Source of the DNA: Gracilaria domingensis
Lineage: Eukaryota > Rhodophyta > Florideophyceae > Gracilariales > Gracilariaceae
Assembly: GCA_022539475.1 (NCBI GenBank)
Contig: VCMS01000035.1
Location: forward strand, 1-64,000
DNA length: 64,000 nucleotides
Reading direction: 5' to 3'
Shown here: positions 1 to 9,578 of the stretch, piece after piece
Numbering within the stretch: position 1 is the stretch's first letter
How the letters are laid out: every line of letters starts with the position of its first letter
The notes under the pieces: generated by a model
Databases searched by the model: none
What the model saw: only the letters and a program-made list of their open reading frames with translations
Told to the model about the DNA's origin: nothing
Position numbers and translations under genes: made by a program

Positions 1-1431
1 GGTTCGGGGGAAAATTCTAGTGAAGGTCGCCCAAGAGCAGAGTACGGCTTTGAAAAAGAGGCTTGAAGAGAAGGATCTAGTCATTGAAGGGCTAAGAGGG
101 GCACTGAAACAGGAGGGAGATAGGAGTACACGTGCTGGTGAACCTGGGCAGACAGGTCGAAAGAAGCATAAAATTGAGGTGTGCGACGAGTTTCGAGGGG
201 TTGCTCGAGCAGTGTATCACAACATGCTGACGTGGGCAAGGAGAGAAACAAGTGAGCTATGGCTCGAAGGTGAGTCGCTCACCCGAAATTGGGGTAACCG
301 TGCCGAGAAGGTGGAAGACGCAACTGAGAGTGGGGAAGGGCTTATTGAGCCGGAGGAAGGTGGTTCATACATGGTTCCTAAAAACCCCGTGGAGCTCTTG
401 GGCAGTTTTGGCATGTTCACACCGTCGGTAGAGGGGGGCCAGATGCTTTGCTGAAGAAAATGGTTGAAAGCGAGTTGAAGGAGTTGAGCTGGGAAGGTAT
501 TAGAAAAGCATCTCTTACCGACAGGTGTATACTGGAACTTTGTGCAGATATGTGCCTTAGGCAGAGAATGCGGCAGACCATGAGTGACGTCGTGGGCGTT
601 CGTAAGAGAAATACGAGGGATAAACTATTTCTGCTCCTGGGGTACGATCTGATTTGGAGAAGAACAAAGCTGGTAGAAGAGAATGCTGACGAACTCACAA
701 TGTAGTTGAAGGAAGCGCAGGAGAACATACTGCGTCTTGACGAAAATGGTGTACCGAACACTTCATGGTGGAGAAAAGCCCCATTTGTTCGTCTAAAGTA
801 CTCCAATGCGGACAATGTCGAGGATATGCCGACGGAAGATCAAGACTTGTTCTTCCGAAACCGTGTCGGGGTACAAGTGCTGAAGGAGTTTATTGGGTAT
901 GATGTGGAAGACAAGGATACGGGCACCTTTTTAGATGGCACAATACTGTTGCTCGCACGTTTGGACGCTTGGGTGTTGACGGTTGTGAGCCTTCTAAGTA
1001 CGGATGTGTCAAGGGGTGGCCAGAGACAGAAACTGTTTACAAAGAAGTTTACTGAACTGCTACCTCTGTGTTTAAAGAATGTTCTGGGGGATGTTAGGCA
1101 ACATGTCTTGAGGACCAATTCCAGCGAGTTTCATAATTTTGGAACGACAACGGAAGATTGGACTAAGGTTCTTGGTAATGACATGAGAGAGGCTACATTT
1201 GGATATCGAATGCCGTCGAACGGAAGACTTTACCTCACTGTGAAAGAACAATTTTTTATTGACAGTGTGAGCCGAAGATTGGGGTCTATTAGCGATTGCT
1301 TCGTTGGTGAATGCGAGGAAGGGGATATGGAGTTCAAGGAAATGGACATGAACGATTTCGGAATTAACACAGGATCACAAGAAAAGGCACCACAAGGTGA
1401 ACATGTAGAGGATGGAGCCCTTAATGTTTAA
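1..1431 (+). pseudogene. Unknown transposon-associated protein, broken, open at left edge
   Basis: I do not recognise this protein. An open frame runs in from the left edge and ends at 454. It continues in another frame from about 448, is stopped by an in-frame TAG at 703-705, and then runs on in that same frame to 1431. The three pieces read as one protein of more than 460 residues with one frameshift (near 430-450) and one nonsense codon. The N-terminal part is charged and helical (KKRLEEKDLVIEGLR). The last 240 residues are mixed, with an acidic tail. Its stop overlaps by 4 nt the stop of the Plavaka-like transposase on the other strand. That tail-to-tail arrangement suggests the second gene of the same element, which is inference. 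A decayed host gene is the alternative. Confidence 0.45.
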
Positions 1432-4400
1432 AGCTGTACAAGATCAACGTGCTCAGTTGGTCCTTCATCTGAATCATGATAGAATCGATTGATGTAGAAT
1501 CGGTGTTGAAACCATTGAAGTGGAGGACAAAAAGGTGGAGCAGGGTAGTTTGATCGAACAACATGGACAGTTCCCTGTAGTGCAGAAGCCGGAACCATCC
1601 CGTACCAAGGAGTTAACTCTACGATAGTCTCCGCTTTGGAATGACGAGGGAACGGAAGAGTGTGGTTCTTTTCATCGTTTGTAGCCCACCGTAAAGATAT
1701 GCATTTCAATATGTGGTCGATGTTTGTTGCGGGGGGTAAAACTTCGAAATACCGGACGAATGCCACATCTGGTGCGGTAAGTGCAGAATCAAGGAGAGAT
1801 ATTCGAATCAGAGCGACTACCTGGGCAACCCAAGTCTCTGAATCTTCTCCGCTTACCAATACAGTGGAAAACTTTGGCTTTCTACTGGGACCAAATGCTG
1901 GAGAAGCGAAGACACGTTGGATGATGGGGTATTTGGGTCGTCCCAGCTTAAGTGCCTTAGAAGACGAATCGAAGTGTTCAAGAGTCGGAACGAAACCGCC
2001 TTTCACGAGGGCCGAATTCACCAGAGTTATCCTTGTCTTTTCTGGGAAGTATGTAATAGAGTGCTCATCCAGTGTTTCTTTCACGAGACTAAGGAAAGGA
2101 GGAAGGGCCTGTTCACCAATTTGATCAAGAATCGACCTTGTGTCCGTACTTGAGAACATTTCTCTAACAGCAGTCCATGTTTTTGAACTGGACATACTTG
2201 AAACACAATGTTGAAGAGCTCGTAAAGTGAAAGAACGCCCTCTCATTGCAAACCGAGGAAGCTGTGTGGAAGTTCCTGGTAAACCTGGATTACGCTGGTA
2301 AGGAGTATTGCCATTCCATTGCTTTCTAACATGTCCGTGCTCAATGGAGCGAATAGTCTCCTCCACAGCCGTTGCTGTTCTTCTGGACGTCTTTTTGTAG
2401 TGTCTTTTAAATAGCAGGTGTGCATGTTCGTATATGCCTGCGTCGTAGTACTTGATACTTCCCAGACGGCGAATATCGTCCACGAGATGATCGAGAAGAT
2501 GAAACTTCAGAGTTCCCAGTCTGGAGGGATGAAAATCCGCCAGAGTCTTTGTTGCGGAACGCTTGAAGGCTTCAATCTCCGAACTAAGACACAGGAGAGA
2601 GCTTTCAGTCCAATACGGGTCACGATTGTATCTGAATAAGGTCGAGAGCAAGTCCGAGTACTGAGAGAAAACGGTTGTGATTGGGGCAACGTCCTGTTCT
2701 CCACAGCATATGTCAAAGAATGCTCCTATGAAGGGAAAGACCATGTCAAGTGCTTTGTAGTTTTTGGCCTCCAGCATTCCACGGAGACCGTCTTTCGTGA
2801 AGATACCATTCAAAGATTTGCCTTTCTCCTGCGTGGAGAAATCGATATGTAAACCTTTGGCAGGAGAATCGCGTTCTATGGCAGCTAGAATTGCGTTTGC
2901 ATGGTTGAGGAGTTGGGTGCGTATCGTTCGAAATGAACGCGATGCAGATGTTCCTATTGTGGTGCACAGGGTGTCTGACTGCAGTCTCTCGATTGTGGCC
3001 GTTTTTATCAACTTTGAGATGCCGAGATGCAAGTTGTGTAATGGTTTGAATGAGAACAGACTGTATGGAGACAATCCCGGGATCATTCCAAGGCTTACGG
3101 AAGTTTCGAGGAACGAAGGAATGAGAGATATGGAATTTGAACGCATCAGAGTATCCGCTTGAGATCTCCTCTCCCTCGCACGACGTGGACGTCTTTCCGC
3201 CTCGTCTTTTTGTGCATGTTGCAAGATAGCTGTGTATGTCTTTCGGATGCTTTTCGTGTGCTTCTGAGAACGTCCGTTGAATGAGGTGGGAATAGGACTG
3301 CATAAAGATGAGCGAGGGGCTTTGCATCTATGACACGGGCTTTCCGTTTTGGTCCCATGAAGAATGGACAGAATGTCCTTAGCCTCAGGAATGTCCGCAC
3401 AATAACTTGCAAGCAGAGGATGGCACACTCGACTTAGTTTGTCTTCGCCGATGAACTGAAAACCTTTCTGCGTGAGATTTAGAATGGGCTCCAGGACTTG
3501 ACGAAGAGATTCTTGAAGGATTTGCATCCTGGACTCGCGTAGAGACTTGCTAGAAACGAATGGCATTGCGTCTGCTTCAGATGCGGAAACCTCGATCAGT
3601 GTGGTAGGGAAGTATGCCACTACTGTGAGGTCATCACGGATACACTTACGGCGAAGCTCGTCGGAGAAGTTGAGAAATATGAGGTGAAGAGGATAGGCGG
3701 AAATCGATGTTTGCTTTAGAGTTGTTGAAGACTTATCGGTGTATACCTGCAGAAGACCTACGAAAGATTCACTGTAACTTATTTCTTGGGAGTACCACAC
3801 TATTCTACTATCCAAAGAGCCCATGACCATTTCCTTAAGTTTTGAGGTGGCGTCTCTTGCGAGAGAGCCGGACATGGGGTGAGATATTTTCGTGGAGTGG
3901 GTCTGAGGTATAGGGTGGAAGAATGAGTTTTCGTTGTTAGCCAACTGGAGCTGTTTCACAAGTGTCTGAACGGGGTCTCTCGTGTAGAGGGTGGCGCTGA
4001 ACTTACATCCTTCTGGCGAGACAGTTCTGCGATTGAAACCGTCCTTTGAGGCGTATCGTTCGAAAATGGCCTTCTTCAGTTCTGTACAGCGCTTGGAACT
4101 TGTTATGGTCTCGTTGAATCGCTTTTGCGAGAATCGCGGGTCCCGAAGTAGCCCAATTAGCTCGTCAGCCTCACGATGACCAAGGTTGGAAGCTACTGAA
4201 GCCAGACAAACCGTGAGATAATCCATATGCAAATCACCGAGGGCCTCCTCAGAAGGCACTGGGCGGGAACTGCTTCCGTGTTCTCGCTCTAATGACGCGG
4301 GAGCCGGGGAAGGAGAAACACAATGCGAAGTGTCCGGAATGGGAGGGGCGCACGGAGTGGGGTCGACGATGTCCTCGGACACTGGAGGCTCGGGAAGGCG

Positions 4401-4607
4401 ACAAGGGGCAGTGACCGTTTCGGAAGATGCGGGCGCGGGTGCGGAAAGCTTGAGACGCTTGCTTCTCCGAATGGGCCGGCTATTGTCGTCTTCCAGCGCT
4501 GCTTTCAGACGAAACGGGCAATGGTTGACATGCTGTTGAAGGGATAAGACTCCTCGGCGAGTAACGAAGGGGCACCCACGCTTCTTATGTGTACAGTAGT
4601 AGACCAT
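1428..4607 (-). CDS. Plavaka-like (CACTA superfamily) transposase
   Basis: A long uninterrupted frame of about 1,060 residues. I chose the ATG at 4607 because a zinc-finger-like Cys2HisCys module begins at once (residues 5-30, CTHKKRGC then HVNHC). An upstream ATG at 4691 adds 28 residues that look like leader. Around residues 400-430 comes the block CHPLLASYCADIPEAKDIL followed by CHRC, which resembles the conserved cysteine block of Plavaka/Tnp2-like transposases. Near residue 540 is LHNLHLGISKLI, and near 700-760 FHLLDHLVDDIRRLG and AHLLFKRHYKKTSRR, also typical of that family. It would cut and join transposon ends in the nucleus. It is the longest unbroken transposase frame in the window, so the copy may be recent. 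The family call is from memory of motifs, without alignment. Confidence 0.7.
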   Translation of the reverse strand: MVYYCTHKKRGCPFVTRRGVLSLQQHVNHCPFRLKAALEDDNSRPIRRSKRLKLSAPAPASSETVTAPCRLPEPPVSEDIVDPTPCAPPIPDTSHCVSPSPAPASLEREHGSSSRPVPSEEALGDLHMDYLTVCLASVASNLGHREADELIGLLRDPRFSQKRFNETITSSKRCTELKKAIFERYASKDGFNRRTVSPEGCKFSATLYTRDPVQTLVKQLQLANNENSFFHPIPQTHSTKISHPMSGSLARDATSKLKEMVMGSLDSRIVWYSQEISYSESFVGLLQVYTDKSSTTLKQTSISAYPLHLIFLNFSDELRRKCIRDDLTVVAYFPTTLIEVSASEADAMPFVSSKSLRESRMQILQESLRQVLEPILNLTQKGFQFIGEDKLSRVCHPLLASYCADIPEAKDILSILHGTKTESPCHRCKAPRSSLCSPIPTSFNGRSQKHTKSIRKTYTAILQHAQKDEAERRPRRARERRSQADTLMRSNSISLIPSFLETSVSLGMIPGLSPYSLFSFKPLHNLHLGISKLIKTATIERLQSDTLCTTIGTSASRSFRTIRTQLLNHANAILAAIERDSPAKGLHIDFSTQEKGKSLNGIFTKDGLRGMLEAKNYKALDMVFPFIGAFFDICCGEQDVAPITTVFSQYSDLLSTLFRYNRDPYWTESSLLCLSSEIEAFKRSATKTLADFHPSRLGTLKFHLLDHLVDDIRRLGSIKYYDAGIYEHAHLLFKRHYKKTSRRTATAVEETIRSIEHGHVRKQWNGNTPYQRNPGLPGTSTQLPRFAMRGRSFTLRALQHCVSSMSSSKTWTAVREMFSSTDTRSILDQIGEQALPPFLSLVKETLDEHSITYFPEKTRITLVNSALVKGGFVPTLEHFDSSSKALKLGRPKYPIIQRVFASPAFGPSRKPKFSTVLVSGEDSETWVAQVVALIRISLLDSALTAPDVAFVRYFEVLPPATNIDHILKCISLRWATNDEKNHTLPFPRHSKAETIVELTPWYGMVPASALQGTVHVVRSNYPAPPFCPPLQWFQHRFYINRFYHDSDEGPTEHVDLVQL

Positions 4608-4973
4608 GGGAAGAAGAACTGAACGAGAAACGACGACAAAGACTGCAAGGGAAGGGCGTCCGAAGGGAGAAGGAGGTCGAGCGACAGTCAATATCGACGT
4701 GTTGCTCAGAACGGAGAATATATTTTGAGTTTAAATCACGTGCTTTCGTTCAAAAAGGAACGTAGGTACACGTCGACCTCAACACAAGGGTGTACTTCTC
4801 GTATTATCTACCACTGGTTATAAACCTGTTGTTTCCCAACGTTGTACGCTGTACACTTGTCCAATCTTGCACAGAAAAATAAATCTCTTCCCTTCGCCGC
4901 CGCCGCGCCTCCGACGTCCGAACTTCCGTTACCGTCGTGAGCCATGCCATCGATATCATCGCGTTATACTCCG
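4608..4973. other. Non-coding flank upstream of the transposase
   Basis: No gene seen. It holds the presumed 5' leader and promoter side of the minus-strand Plavaka-like transposase. I could not find a CACTA-type terminus here. Confidence 0.4.
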
Positions 4974-5048
4974 CTCCGTCGTACTTTTTCCCGCCCTCCA
5001 CTTTATGGAGGCTCCATAAAGTAGAGGGCGGAAGAAAGTAGGACGGAG
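4974..5048. repeat. Near-perfect palindrome, 37-bp arms
   Basis: Arms 4974-5010 and 5012-5048 match at about 33 of 37 positions around a single central base. The centre reads CTTTATGGAGGCTCCATAAAG. It could be a miniature inverted-repeat element or a fold-back transposon end. No target duplication was established. Confidence 0.75.
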
Positions 5049-5301
5049 TCATCCGTATCTCAGGGATGTTTTCAGTGCAGTCTTTTCGTACGTTCTCCCA
5101 TATCCTTCCACGTATCTTTGCTCTAAACTAACCAATCCTCACCGCGTTTCTTCGCGCTCTGCGACATGGAAACGGCAGGAAATAAGCTAATCACCCTCAA
5201 GTTCTTCTATTTGTTCAAGATATAGAACGAGTTGAAGGGTGAAAACGGGAACCCGGTAACCCAAACCGACGACTGTAAGTACGCGACCAATAGTTCATTT
5301 C

Positions 5302-5386
5302 GTTGCGCCATAGGCTCTAGCTTCGCGTCTTGCGCTGCTTTTCAAAAGTAGCGCAAGACTCGAGAAGCTAAAGCCTATGGCGCAAC
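5302..5386. repeat. Palindrome, about 41-bp arms
   Basis: Left arm 5302-5342 begins GTTGCGCCATAGGCT and right arm 5344-5386 ends AGCCTATGGCGCAAC. The arms pair along their whole length apart from about 2 mismatches and a 2-nt gap. Its sequence is unrelated to the palindrome 300 bp to the left. Confidence 0.75.
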
Positions 5387-5423
5387 AAACCAAGTTGGTT
5401 TCTCGGCGATCTTGGATCTCTGC

Positions 5424-5760
5424 CTGTTCGGGATAGGCGATTCTGGTACTTGGTTGAGACATAGGTTTCTGTCTCGTTTATCGCATCTTGCGGTATGTTT
5501 GCTGCATGGGCATTCTCGGTGTCGTTGCTTGTGAGTTCTTGCTTCGAGACCTTTCGCGTTTTACGATGAATGGATTGCTGGTAATCTAACCGATCACTTT
5601 CCTTCTTCTTCTTCCTTTTGCGAGTTACTAGGTCCCTCGACTTTTCTAGCGCAACGTTTCTGTTTTGCTTTATCAATGGTACGTTCCATCGCAATTCAAA
5701 TGTTTCCAACGGAGCATTGACTAACTTATGGATACTTTCTGCTTGCGTATACAGGTAAAC
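5424..5760 (+). repeat. Direct repeat, copy 1 (about 337 bp)
   Basis: From CTGTTCGGGATAGGCGATTC to GCGTATACAGGTAAA this stretch recurs at 5838-6176 at roughly 90 percent identity by eye. A palindrome sits between the two copies. No coding frame is convincing: short frames exist on both strands but differ between the copies. Confidence 0.8.
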
Positions 5761-5831
5761 GACCAATTTTATTTCATCTCTCCAGATCCATCATCGATCT
5801 TGAGAGACAAAATGAAATTGGTCGTTTACCT
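5752..5831. repeat. Palindrome between the direct repeats, 30-bp arms
   Basis: Left arm 5752-5781 begins AGGTAAACGACCAATTT and right arm 5802-5831 ends AAATTGGTCGTTTACCT. About 20 bp of unpaired sequence lies between. The left arm overlaps the end of direct-repeat copy 1. This resembles a hairpin element inserted at, or generated at, the copy junction. Confidence 0.7.
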
Positions 5832-5837
5832 GTCTGA

Positions 5838-6176
5838 CTGTTCGGGATAGGCGATTCTGGTACTTGTTTGGGATATAGGCTAGATTCTCGTTTATCGCGT
5901 CTTGCGGTATGTTTGCTGCATGGGCATTCTCGGTGTCCTTGCTTGTGAGTTCTCGCTTCGACACCTTTCGCGGTTTACGATGATATGGTGGGCTGGTAAT
6001 CTAACCGATCCCTTTCCTGCTTCTTCTTCCGTTTGCGAGTTACCAGGTCCCTCGACTTTTCTAGCGCAACGTTTCTGTTTTGTTTTATCAATGGTACGTT
6101 CCATCGCATTTCAAATGTATCTAACGGATCATTGACTAACTTATGGATACTTTCTGCTTGCGTATACAGGTAAATG
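5838..6176 (+). repeat. Direct repeat, copy 2 (about 339 bp)
   Basis: Second copy of the 5424-5760 repeat, with scattered substitutions. Both copies end in GCGTATACAGGTAAA/T. It is followed directly by a further pair of hairpins. Confidence 0.8.
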
Positions 6177-6215
6177 ACTTTTGATGCGGACGTAGCTCAC
6201 GAGTTGCAGGTGCAG

Positions 6216-6267
6216 GTTCCTCAAGTAGGGAACCATGCATCTGGGCATGGTTCCCTACATGAGGAAC
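6216..6267. repeat. Hairpin, 23-bp arms
   Basis: Arms 6216-6238 and 6245-6267 pair at 22 of 23 positions with a 6-nt loop. The arm reads GTTCCTCAAGTAGGGAACC and three more bases. Part of the palindrome cluster. Confidence 0.75.
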
Positions 6268-6268
6268 G

Positions 6269-6301
6269 GAGAGGATGAGGCGCTTCGCGCCTCATCCTCT
6301 C
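6269..6301. repeat. Perfect 15-bp hairpin with TTC/GAA loop
   Basis: GAGAGGATGAGGCGC, loop TTC, then its exact complement. Same arm length and same 3-nt loop (GAA on the other strand) as the hairpin at 8129-8161, although the arms differ in sequence. A 9-bp hairpin with a 2-nt loop follows at 6349-6368. Confidence 0.75.
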
Positions 6302-6705
6302 GGAGTGCGTATGTGTTCTACCGATCCAGCAATTTGGTGCAGGTGCCCTCTGCGGCATCTGCCGCAGATTGCGCCTACACCCGATCCATCATGGGGAAAT
6401 GGTACATGTAATATAGCGAAGTAGTGGTTAGCAAAAGCGGTCGATAGAAGAATAGATACGAATAAAACGGTATGATTTCATAATGTGCATCATCTGTACT
6501 AGCACTAGTATTCCATGCGTTGCAGGGTATCATTCCGCAGAAGGTATCGTGTAATGTGCACCTTAATGGAAACTGAACCTAGACTTCGCGAAATACAGTT
6601 CAGGTAGCCCTCGACTAAAGAACTAGCACGAGTGGAAAACCCCCCAGTATTTACTGCACAGAGATTCTGGACGACCCAAGCAATTATCTCCAAATTTTGA
6701 AATAA

Positions 6706-8085
6706 TTGATCTCGATATTTTTTCAAAAAATTTACTGGACGACCCTTGCCAATTTCTGGACGACCCTCGCCAAAAACTATCATCTGCAAGAGACAGACGT
6801 TGTTCAACTGCTCCGGCAAACATGGGATTCCCTTCACAAAAGCAGTGGGCGCCTGTCAGCAAGTATCACTATCCGCTGCGGGCCTTGGCGTTGGTTCAAC
6901 GACTATCTTTGCGAACAGCCAGTGTATCCGGCCTGGAAGTTTAGACGCATATTCCGTGTGCCTCTGAAATTATACTGGGTCTTGTACAAAGAACTCCTAG
7001 AAGTAGAACCCCGACTGCTCCAAAAACAGAACGCAGCACACGCTGCCGGCCATACACCGCACCAAAAACTCCTTGGAACATTATGCAGACTTGCAACACG
7101 TCTATCGTTTGAACAAATGGATGACATGGTCCGCATGTCTTCGGAAAGTCAAACACAATACTATCTTATTGTATTGCAAGCCATATACCACTGTTACGGA
7201 CCAAAGTATCTGAATAAGGAGCCCACATTGCACCAACTCCGAGCAATTCAAGAACAGTACGCTCAAGTTGGGTTCCCGGGTTGCATTGGTTTTGTGGATT
7301 GTATGCATGTACATTGGAAATATTGTCCCAAGGCAATGAAAGGGCAATATCACAATCCAAAGGACGGAAAGCTGGCCATAATGTCGTGTGAAGCTCTGTG
7401 TGACCGAAGATTATATTGTTGGTACCGGTTTCCCGTACGATGCGGGACGAATTATGATATAACTGTCGTTGACAACAGTCCATTGTTCATTGACATACTT
7501 TCTGGAGGTAGGAGAATGACAATTCCGGAAGGTTACGTCGTTAATGGTGTACACCAAAGCGGTCTTCTTTACTACCTTGTTGACGGAATCTATCCGCCTT
7601 GGTCAGTGTTCGTGGGCCCAAATGACGCTCCTTTGAACGACAGGGAAGCTAACATGACACAAAGACGAGAGTCAACGAGGAAAGACATCGAAAGAATGTT
7701 TGGAGCACTACAAGGACGTTTTAAAATACTGCGTCTCGAGCGCCACGAGTGGAGCGATGAACTGATAATACTGATCAGTCAGGCGTGCATAATTCTGCAC
7801 AACATGCTTGTCGAAATGGATTCAAACGGGGAGCTGGAAGACAAAATCGCTCCAAATGGAGAAACAGTAAGTGTAATCGAGGCGTTCGGTGAGGGAGCAA
7901 ATGATTCTCATCACGACCAAGAGCAAATGAACAACGTCAATTTCAAGTCGCCGACATCTGCGTCCGCAGAAGATTTACTAGACTTGCTCCAAACCAACGA
8001 GCTCGTAACAAACGTCGAAAAGCATCACAATCTCACTACAGCGCTCTCGTATCATTTATGGGCCATGAGAGGCGAAACGCAGTAA
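6706..8085 (+). CDS. PIF/Harbinger transposase (DDE_Tnp_4 / plant transposon protein type)
   Basis: An open frame of 459 residues. The true start may lie downstream, because the first 30 or so codons come from low-complexity DNA with three TGGACGACCC repeats (from 6667). The DDE nuclease core is clear. The first Asp is in GFVDCMHVHWKYCPKA (residue 198) and the second in ITVVDNSPLFID (residue 256). Then comes YYLVDGIYPPWSVFV, and the catalytic Glu is in RKDIERMFGALQGRFKIL (residue 329). This is the usual signature of Harbinger transposases, which excise the element with 3-bp target duplications. A SANT-type partner gene lies convergently at 8235-9284, the usual two-gene arrangement. All three acidic residues are present, so the nuclease may be functional. 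Element ends were not found. Confidence 0.88.
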   Translation: MISIFFQKIYWTTLANFWTTLAKNYHLQETDVVQLLRQTWDSLHKSSGRLSASITIRCGPWRWFNDYLCEQPVYPAWKFRRIFRVPLKLYWVLYKELLEVEPRLLQKQNAAHAAGHTPHQKLLGTLCRLATRLSFEQMDDMVRMSSESQTQYYLIVLQAIYHCYGPKYLNKEPTLHQLRAIQEQYAQVGFPGCIGFVDCMHVHWKYCPKAMKGQYHNPKDGKLAIMSCEALCDRRLYCWYRFPVRCGTNYDITVVDNSPLFIDILSGGRRMTIPEGYVVNGVHQSGLLYYLVDGIYPPWSVFVGPNDAPLNDREANMTQRRESTRKDIERMFGALQGRFKILRLERHEWSDELIILISQACIILHNMLVEMDSNGELEDKIAPNGETVSVIEAFGEGANDSHHDQEQMNNVNFKSPTSASAEDLLDLLQTNELVTNVEKHHNLTTALSYHLWAMRGETQ

Positions 8086-8128
8086 ACGATATGCTCAAGA
8101 AGCCGTCAAACGCACATATCGTTCTCCG

Positions 8129-8161
8129 AATCAGCATGCCGCCGAAGGCGGCATGCTGATT
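8129..8161. repeat. Perfect 15-bp hairpin with GAA loop between convergent genes
   Basis: AATCAGCATGCCGCC, loop GAA, then the exact complement. It lies 44 bp past the transposase stop and before the convergent partner gene, so a role in 3'-end formation is possible. A second, GC-rich hairpin (CTGGGGC / GCCCCAG) follows at 8179-8195. Confidence 0.7.
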
Positions 8162-8234
8162 GGGAGACCGCCTCCAGCGGCTGGGGCTCCGCCCCAGACC
8201 CCGCTCATCGGCGGAGGCCCTTCGAATTCAGAAT

Positions 8235-9284
8235 TTAACGTGGCGCTCGCTCCGCTCGCGCCCTCGCACCATCACCTTCATCAGCGAGTGGCCTCGTGAC
8301 TAAACTTAGCACGACTGCGGACGCTGATTCAGTTTCAAATGTTCCATGAATAGGGGCCTTCGACGATTGAGGTTGTTGGTACGGAGAAGCGTTTTCTATA
8401 AAAAAGCTCTGGGAGGGAGAAGGACCATCCGTGGCATCAGCGTTGCTGTGATTGTTACCAAATACCGGTGGTAAAGATTGATTGGTGCTAAAGCCACCAA
8501 GAACTGCAGCCTGTTTCATAAGGTTCTCAAAATGCTTATTCATAACATCCGTTGAAAGGCTCATGCGGTGCAAGATTTTGAGTTGGAGAGCAATTGAGGC
8601 GGCCTGCTTCTTGCTTGCAGCCGAGCTTTTGATTGTTTCATTCAATTCGTTCACGCTACCTGCCACCTTTGAAATGTTTCTCTCCATTGTCTTTTCGAGT
8701 TTTTGTCGCTTTGTCCCTTTTTGGCGGGCTGCAGTGGGCGATTCGAGGGGAACAGCCCCCGTTCCACCATTCTCTTCTTCCTGGTGTTCATCTGCATAGG
8801 TCAATACCTCAGGTTTGGGGCGGTACCCGTTTGCTGTACGCGAACTGCCCCCAATATTGACACCAAACGTAAGACATCCTGACAGCAAGCGAACCACAGC
8901 TAGAAAGCGAATTGGGCTTGGAACTTTCTCTACTCCCTTCTTTGTGTACATGTTTTTGTTACGATAGAGAATCATAATGTTTTTCTGAGTTTCTTCTTCT
9001 GTCTCGCAGGAAGGTATAGAAGATTGATATTTGTTCTCTGCTGCCAAGTACTTCTGCGAAAGCTTCAAGACGATACCCCGTCAAGACGGCAAACTAATCG
9101 CAGAACGAGAACGAGCGTACTCCGGTTGCTTCTCGAATGCAACGCGCACACTGTGGAAAAACGTTCCGGCGTTCTGTTCAAGAACAGTTTGTGTAGCTGC
9201 TACACACAACTTTGCCAAAGCAAGGTCTTCATCAGCGCTGAAATTAGGGCCTCGTGGTGCCGTTTTGTTGGCGGTATCCCCCAT
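8235..9284 (-). pseudogene. Harbinger partner protein, SANT/Myb-like with NAM-like tail, frameshifted
   Basis: Two minus-strand frames read as one protein. The first, 9284 to 9081, has RGPNFSADEDLALAKLCVA and GTFFHSVRVAFEKQ, matching the trihelix SANT/Myb-like start of Harbinger ORF1 proteins. A stop near 9081 ends it. The second, 9068 to 8235 (277 residues), carries the NAM-associated middle part (ETQKNIMILYR, then PIRFLAVVRLLSG), a Lys-rich segment and a helical stretch with SIALQLKIL. One frameshift or a very short intron between 9068 and 9085 would join them. In the family this protein binds the terminal repeats and helps bring the transposase into the nucleus. It converges with the transposase at 6706-8085. 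Confidence 0.6.
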
Positions 9285-9339
9285 TGAAGAGGCCAGAAAA
9301 GTTGTCGGAAATGCTGACAGTTCTACAATCCAGACTTGT

Positions 9340-9453
9340 CGCTTGAGAAGAAGATGTTATGTGGTGTTGCCGAGCATGTTTCGCGATTGGGCTTGGCGCT
9401 TGAGAAGAAGATGTTATGTGGTGTTGCCGAGCATGTTTCGCGATTGGGCTTGG
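9340..9453 (+). repeat. 57-bp tandem duplication
   Basis: Two identical copies, 9340-9396 and 9397-9453, each starting CGCTTGAGAAGAAGATG and followed by the first bases of a third. The identity implies a recent event. It lies upstream of the SANT-like gene. Confidence 0.9.
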
Positions 9454-9578
9454 CGCTAAAAACGCTGCCAGTGTTGCGACGTGACCGTTTTTGATTTGGT
9501 TTGCTGGATGGCTCTGAAGCTAAACGTTCTGCCAAACCTCGACCGATTTGGCATTCTTTTTAGCTCCCAAGCCATATA

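Noticed and set aside
6400-9480. Terminal inverted repeats of the Harbinger element
   Set aside because: I tried TTAGC near 6430 and GCGCTAA near 9454 as ends, but the inward sequence does not match beyond a few bases.
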